Below, in pieces: positions 5,456 to 8,962 of a DNA stretch of 8,962 bases. How positions within the stretch are numbered: position 1 is the stretch's first letter; the number at the start of each line of letters is the position of its first letter. The stretch lies in NCBI GenBank assembly GCA_944386965.1, contig CALXDE010000206.1, forward strand, positions 1 through 8,962, written 5' to 3'. The position numbers were made by a program, and so were the translations under genes. The notes beneath the pieces are model-generated. The model was not told where the DNA came from, did not search any database, and saw nothing but the letters and a program-made list of their open reading frames with translations. The DNA comes from an uncultured Oscillospiraceae bacterium (lineage in GTDB: Bacteria > Bacillota_A > Clostridia > Oscillospirales > Oscillospiraceae).

Positions 5456-5881
5456 ATGGAACGAGACTGCGGCGCATGGGTCAATATCCTGTCCCACAAA
5501 GTCAAACGCCGTCTGGACGGCACACTGGTGAATCTTGGCGTCAATGCTCTGCAGAGCCGGGTACTGCACTATATCCGCGTCCACTACCGGGACGGTCCCG
5601 TCTTTCAGCGGGACGTGGAGGGCGTGTTCAGCCTGAGCCGCTCCACTGCCACCGGCGTCCTTCAGCACCTGGAACGAGAGGGATTTATCTCTCGGGAGAG
5701 TGTGGCGGAGGACGGCCGTCTCAAGAGCCTGGTGCCCACGGAGAAGGCGGCGGAGCTGGATGAGCAGGTGCGGATCTCCCTGCTGGCCATCGAGGCGAAA
5801 ATGACCGATGGGATCTCTCCCGGCCAATTGCAGGTGTTCAGGGAGACGGCGTCCAAGATGCTCAGCAACCTGGATGGATGA
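5456..5881 (+). CDS. MarR-family transcriptional regulator
   Basis: 141 residues, normal for MarR proteins. The winged helix-turn-helix runs from about residue 31 to 95: QSRVLHYIRVHYRDGPVFQRDVEGVFSLSRSTATGVLQHLEREGFISRESVAEDGRLKSLVPTEKA. The recognition helix is about 59-72 and the wing carries the family D-x-R pattern (Asp86, Arg88). Flanking helices at both ends (about 5-30 and 98-138) would form the dimer interface. The ATG at 5456 is preceded by AAGGAG (5439-5444); an upstream in-frame ATG at 5339 would place the promoter and operator inside the coding region and is rejected. It heads the unit with two ABC half-transporter genes and almost certainly represses them and itself, being released by a ligand such as an exported drug or metabolite. 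No redox cysteine pair is visible: the only Cys is at residue 5. Confidence 0.93.
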   Translation: MERDCGAWVNILSHKVKRRLDGTLVNLGVNALQSRVLHYIRVHYRDGPVFQRDVEGVFSLSRSTATGVLQHLEREGFISRESVAEDGRLKSLVPTEKAAELDEQVRISLLAIEAKMTDGISPGQLQVFRETASKMLSNLDG

Positions 5882-5885
5882 GTCT

Positions 5886-5906
5886 CCGCTCTATCAGGCA
5901 GAGCGG
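5886..5906 (+). other. Hairpin between the MarR and first ABC gene
   Basis: CCGCTCT (5886-5892) pairs exactly with AGAGCGG (5900-5906) across a 7-base loop, starting 5 bases after the MarR stop codon. No T-run follows, so it is not a normal terminator. It may set the relative level of regulator and transporter through RNA stability or partial termination, or be incidental. Confidence 0.35.
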
Positions 5907-5909
5907 AAG

Positions 5910-5927
5910 TCGTTCATTTCGGAACAA
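5910..5927 (+). promoter_or_regulatory. Probable second MarR operator (site 2)
   Basis: TCGTTC-N6-GAACAA, against TTGTTC-N6-GAACAA at site 1: 11 of 12 arm bases are identical and both are followed by an A-run. It lies between the MarR gene and the first ABC gene, 51 bases before the latter's ATG. No clear separate promoter could be found beside it. Confidence 0.6.
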
Positions 5928-5978
5928 AATTGTAAAACCAATCAGCAACATTAAGCAGAAAAGAGATGGGGGTTTTCC

Positions 5979-7724
5979 ATGATCAAAATTCTGGCAAAGA
6001 GCATACGGGAATACAAGAAGCCCGCGATCCTCACGCCGATCCTGGTCACCGGCGAAGTGGTCTTCGAGTGTATCATCCCGTACCTGATCGCCCAGCTGGT
6101 CAACCAGATCCAGGCCGGGTGTGAGATGATCGTCATTGTGAAATACGGCGCGGTCCTTGTGGTGCTGGCGCTGCTGTCCCTGCTGCTGGGGGCCATGGCC
6201 GGTTCCTACTGCGCCACCGCCAGCTGCGGCCTGGCCCGGAACCTGCGCAAGGACATGTTCTACAAGATCCAGGGCTATTCCTTTGAAAACATCGACAAGT
6301 TCTCCGTTTCCAGTCTGGTGACCCGTATGACCACCGACGTGACCAACGTGCAGCAGGCCTTCATGATGATCATCCGGGCGGCCATCCGCAGCCCGCTGAT
6401 GCTGCTCTTCTCCTTCATCATGGGCTTTATCATGGGCGGCCGGGTGGCTGTGATCTATCTGATCACCATTCCCCTGCTGGGTGTCGCGCTGTACCTGGTG
6501 GCCCGCAAGACCATGCCCATCTTCCGCAAGGTCTTCAAGAAGTACGACGCCCTGAACGCCTCCGTCCAGGAGAACATCCGGGGCATGCGGGTGGTCAAGT
6601 CCTATGTCCGCGAGGACTATGAGAAGCAGAAGTTCCACGTGGCCGCGGACGATGTCCGCTCCGACTTCACCCGGGCCGAGCGGATTCTGGCTCTCAACAA
6701 CCCCATTATGATGTTCTGCGTCTACCTGGTGATGACCTTTATCCTGACCTTCGGGTCCTACACCGTGATCACCACCCGGGGCCTGGACCTGAACGTGGGC
6801 CAGATGTCCTCCCTCCTCACCTATAACTTCCAGATCCTCATGAGTCTGATGATGCTCTCCATGGTGTTCGTGATGATCACCATGGCCGAGGAGTCCGCCA
6901 AGCGTATCGTGGAGGTCCTCACCGAGGAGAGCGCCCTGCAGAATCCCGAGAACCCGGTGATGGAGGTGAAGGACGGCTCCATCGACTTTGACAACGTCAG
7001 CTTCAAGTACTCCAAGACCGCCGACCGCATGGCGCTCAAGGACATCAACCTGCACATCAAGTCCGGCGAGGTCATCGGCGTCATCGGCGGCACCGGTTCC
7101 TCCAAGTCCACCCTGATCCAGCTGATTTCCCGGCTTTACGATGTCACGGAGGGCACCGTGGAGGTGGGCGGCGTGGACGTCCGGAAGTACGACATGGAGG
7201 TCCTGCGCAACCAGGTGGCCGTGGTGCTGCAAAAGAACGTGCTCTTCTCCGGCACCATCAAGGAGAACCTGCGCTGGGGCAACCCGGACGCCACGGACGA
7301 GGAGATGGTGGAGGCCTGCAAGCTGGCCCAGGCCGACGAGTTCGTCCAGCAGTTCCCCGACAAGTATGACACCTATATCGAGCAGGGCGGCACCAACGTC
7401 TCCGGCGGGCAGAAGCAGCGCCTGTGCATCGCCCGGGCCCTGCTGAAAAAGCCCAAGGTCCTGATTCTCGACGACTCCACCAGCGCCGTGGATACCCGGA
7501 CCGACGCCCTGATCCGCAAGGCGTTCCGGGAGTTCATCCCCGAGACGACCAAGATCATTATCGCCCAGCGCGTGGCCTCTGTGGAGGATGCCGACCGCAT
7601 CATCGTCATGGACGGCGGCACCATCAACGCCATCGGCACCCACAAGGAGCTGCTGGAGAGCAACGAAATCTACCGCGAGGTCTATACCTCTCAGAACAAG
7701 GCAGGTGACAACGATGCGCAATAA
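5979..7724 (+). CDS. ABC exporter half-transporter, subunit with degenerate ATP site
   Basis: 581 residues: one membrane domain fused to one ATPase domain, the type I (MsbA/LmrCD-like) exporter layout. About six membrane segments are visible (near 16-40, 54-78, 132-153, 157-176, 243-262, 276-300) with coupling loops. In the ATPase domain the Walker A is GGTGSSKST (370-378; Ser375 where Gly is usual), the Q-loop Gln is 418, the signature VSGGQ is 474-478, and the Walker B is LILDD with Asp499 in place of the catalytic Glu. The switch position is Gln530 (IAQRV) in place of His. The last two changes mark the degenerate half of asymmetric heterodimers, as in TAP1, TM287, BmrC and LmrC. The next gene overlaps it by 11 bases and should encode the partner. 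Ribosome site is only GGGGG-like (5968-5972). Likely exports drugs or amphipathic compounds; substrate unknown. Confidence 0.95.
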   Translation: MIKILAKSIREYKKPAILTPILVTGEVVFECIIPYLIAQLVNQIQAGCEMIVIVKYGAVLVVLALLSLLLGAMAGSYCATASCGLARNLRKDMFYKIQGYSFENIDKFSVSSLVTRMTTDVTNVQQAFMMIIRAAIRSPLMLLFSFIMGFIMGGRVAVIYLITIPLLGVALYLVARKTMPIFRKVFKKYDALNASVQENIRGMRVVKSYVREDYEKQKFHVAADDVRSDFTRAERILALNNPIMMFCVYLVMTFILTFGSYTVITTRGLDLNVGQMSSLLTYNFQILMSLMMLSMVFVMITMAEESAKRIVEVLTEESALQNPENPVMEVKDGSIDFDNVSFKYSKTADRMALKDINLHIKSGEVIGVIGGTGSSKSTLIQLISRLYDVTEGTVEVGGVDVRKYDMEVLRNQVAVVLQKNVLFSGTIKENLRWGNPDATDEEMVEACKLAQADEFVQQFPDKYDTYIEQGGTNVSGGQKQRLCIARALLKKPKVLILDDSTSAVDTRTDALIRKAFREFIPETTKIIIAQRVASVEDADRIIVMDGGTINAIGTHKELLESNEIYREVYTSQNKAGDNDAQ

Positions 7725-8962
7725 CACGGAAACAACGGCCGGCTCCCGCCGCGGCGTGGCGTGGCGGCTGGTCAAGACCCTGTTCAGCTTCTACCCGGTG
7801 ATGCTGCCCATCGCTGTGATCGGAATTATTTTCGACGCGGTCATCAGCGCCATCCCCTCCGTATTCATGCAGAACGTGCTGGCCGTGGTGGAGGACACCT
7901 TCCAGAGCGGCGACTGGTCCGCCGCCTCCGGCACCATCCTGCGTCTGGTGGGGATTCTGGTGGCGCTGTATGTGCTCAGCCTCATCGCCGGCTTCACCCA
8001 CACCCAGCTCATGGCCATCATCACCCAGGGCTCCCTGGCCAAGATGCGTGAGAAGATGTTTGACGGCATGCAGAATCTGCCCATCAAATACTTCGACACC
8101 CACAACCACGGCGACGTGATGAGCTACTACACCAACGATATCGACACCCTGCGCCAGATGATCTCCCAGAGCTTCCCCAACCTGCTGCGGGCGGTGGTCC
8201 TGTGCGGGTCGGTGCTGTTCATCATGCTCTACTACAGCGTGTGGCTGACGCTGCTGGTGCTGCTGGGCGTGGCGCTCATGGTGGCTGTCGTCAAAAAGGT
8301 GGGCGGCGGCTCCGCCCGGTTCTTCCTCCGCCAGCAGCAGGCCATCGGCAAGACCGAGGGCTTTGTGGAGGAGATGATGAACGGCCAGAAGGTCATCAAG
8401 GTTTTCTGCCACGAGGAGGCCGCCAAGGCCGACTTTGACAAGGTCAACGACGAGCTCTTCGCCAACTCCCGCACCGCCCACCGCTATGCCAACATGCTCA
8501 TGCCCATCCTCAGCAACATCGGCTATGTGCTGTATGTGGCCGTGGCCCTGCTGGGCGGCTACCTGCTGCTCATCGACGCGCCCAACATCAGCATCTCCGG
8601 TCTGGCCTTCAGCATCAGCATCGTGGTGCCCTTCCTGAACATGACCCGCCAGTTCACCGGCAACATCGGCCAGATGTCCAACCAGGTCAACGCCATCGTC
8701 ATGGGCCTGGCCGGCACCAAGCGGATCTTCGCCCTGGTGGACGAGAAGCCCGAGGCGGACGAGGGCTATGTCACCCTGGTCAACGCCAAGGAGAACGCCA
8801 ACGGCGAGATCGAGGAGTGCGACGAGCGCACCAATGTGTGGGCCTGGAAGCATCCCCACCACGACGGGACCATCACCTATACCAAGCTCCAGGGCGACGT
8901 GCGCTTCTACGATGTGGACTTCGCCTACGAGGAGGGCAAGACCGTCCTCCACAACATCTCTC
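7714..8962 (+). CDS. ABC exporter half-transporter, partner subunit (3' end outside window)
   Basis: 416 codons are present, open to the window end. The ATG at 7714 overlaps the preceding TAA by 11 bases, with AAGGCAGG (about 7698-7705) as ribosome site, so the subunits are translationally coupled. Residues 1-340 are the membrane domain with about six hydrophobic segments (near 26-50, 76-97, 155-172, 176-195, 262-287, 297-312) and the typical motifs LPIKYFDTHNHGDVMSYYTNDIDTLRQM (122-149) and EEMMNGQKVIKVFCHEE (219-235). A long polar linker (about 343-391, rich in Glu and Asn, containing NVWAWKHPHHDG) precedes the ATPase domain, which starts near residue 393 (GDVRFYDVDFAYEEGKTVLHNIS). Walker motifs lie beyond the window. 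As partner of a degenerate subunit it should carry the canonical Glu and His. The long linker is a trait I associate with this clostridial exporter branch. Confidence 0.93.
   Translation, partial: MRNNTETTAGSRRGVAWRLVKTLFSFYPVMLPIAVIGIIFDAVISAIPSVFMQNVLAVVEDTFQSGDWSAASGTILRLVGILVALYVLSLIAGFTHTQLMAIITQGSLAKMREKMFDGMQNLPIKYFDTHNHGDVMSYYTNDIDTLRQMISQSFPNLLRAVVLCGSVLFIMLYYSVWLTLLVLLGVALMVAVVKKVGGGSARFFLRQQQAIGKTEGFVEEMMNGQKVIKVFCHEEAAKADFDKVNDELFANSRTAHRYANMLMPILSNIGYVLYVAVALLGGYLLLIDAPNISISGLAFSISIVVPFLNMTRQFTGNIGQMSNQVNAIVMGLAGTKRIFALVDEKPEADEGYVTLVNAKENANGEIEECDERTNVWAWKHPHHDGTITYTKLQGDVRFYDVDFAYEEGKTVLHNIS

Noticed and set aside
5862..7775. Open frame of 637 codons on the minus strand
   Set aside because: Antisense mirror of the first ABC gene, with a His/Asp/Gly/Leu-rich nonsense composition, no family motifs and no ribosome site.
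7624..8952. Open frame of 442 codons on the minus strand
   Set aside because: Antisense shadow of the second ABC gene, which has clear exporter motifs.

Overview
The window looks like chromosomal DNA of a high-GC gut-type member of the Clostridia (Oscillospiraceae-like; genus not determinable). The basis is strong AAAGGAGG-type ribosome sites, GC-rich third codon positions, short intergenic gaps with intrinsic terminators, a secreted protein ending in copper-amine-oxidase-like stalk repeats, and a MarR plus heterodimeric ABC exporter cassette typical of Firmicutes. No RNA genes, mobile elements, CRISPR arrays or phage genes were seen. Taxonomy is inferred from style, not from a marker gene.

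Layout. (a) 1-524: the end of one TSUP (TauE/SafE-like) membrane protein, overlapped by a second, half-size TSUP gene (122 aa) and closed by a strong terminator. (b) 554-2294: a promoter, a secreted protein of unknown function with C-terminal stalk repeats (363 aa), then an Ogt-type methylated-DNA-protein cysteine methyltransferase. A long perfect hairpin at 2360-2396 can end transcription from both sides. (c) 2408-5300: on the minus strand, a D-2-hydroxyacid dehydrogenase followed by an RraA-like class II aldolase/decarboxylase candidate; divergent from them on the plus strand, a GntR/FCD-family regulator. The two sides are driven by what appears to be a single overlapping bidirectional promoter (4336-4388), with a TTGACA box on each strand sharing one AT-rich -10 region. 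(d) 5390-8962: a MarR-family regulator with an 18-bp palindrome over its predicted transcription start, followed by two overlapping half-transporter genes of a heterodimeric ABC exporter. The second runs off the window. A near-copy of the MarR palindrome lies between the regulator and the first transporter gene.

How the parts fit. Region (c) reads as a small, self-contained catabolic or detoxifying unit for a 2-hydroxy/2-oxo acid: a dehydrogenase interconverts hydroxy and oxo forms, a metal-dependent lyase cleaves or decarboxylates the oxo acid, and an FCD regulator that probably senses a carboxylic acid controls both. The substrate cannot be read from sequence. Region (d) reads as a ligand-responsive efflux system in which the first ABC subunit carries the degenerate ATP site (Asp for the catalytic Glu, Gln for the H-loop His). 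The partner is expected to supply the working catalytic residues, but its ATPase domain is outside the window. The most interesting material is the shared promoter with the dehydrogenase/lyase/GntR module, and the paired MarR operators.
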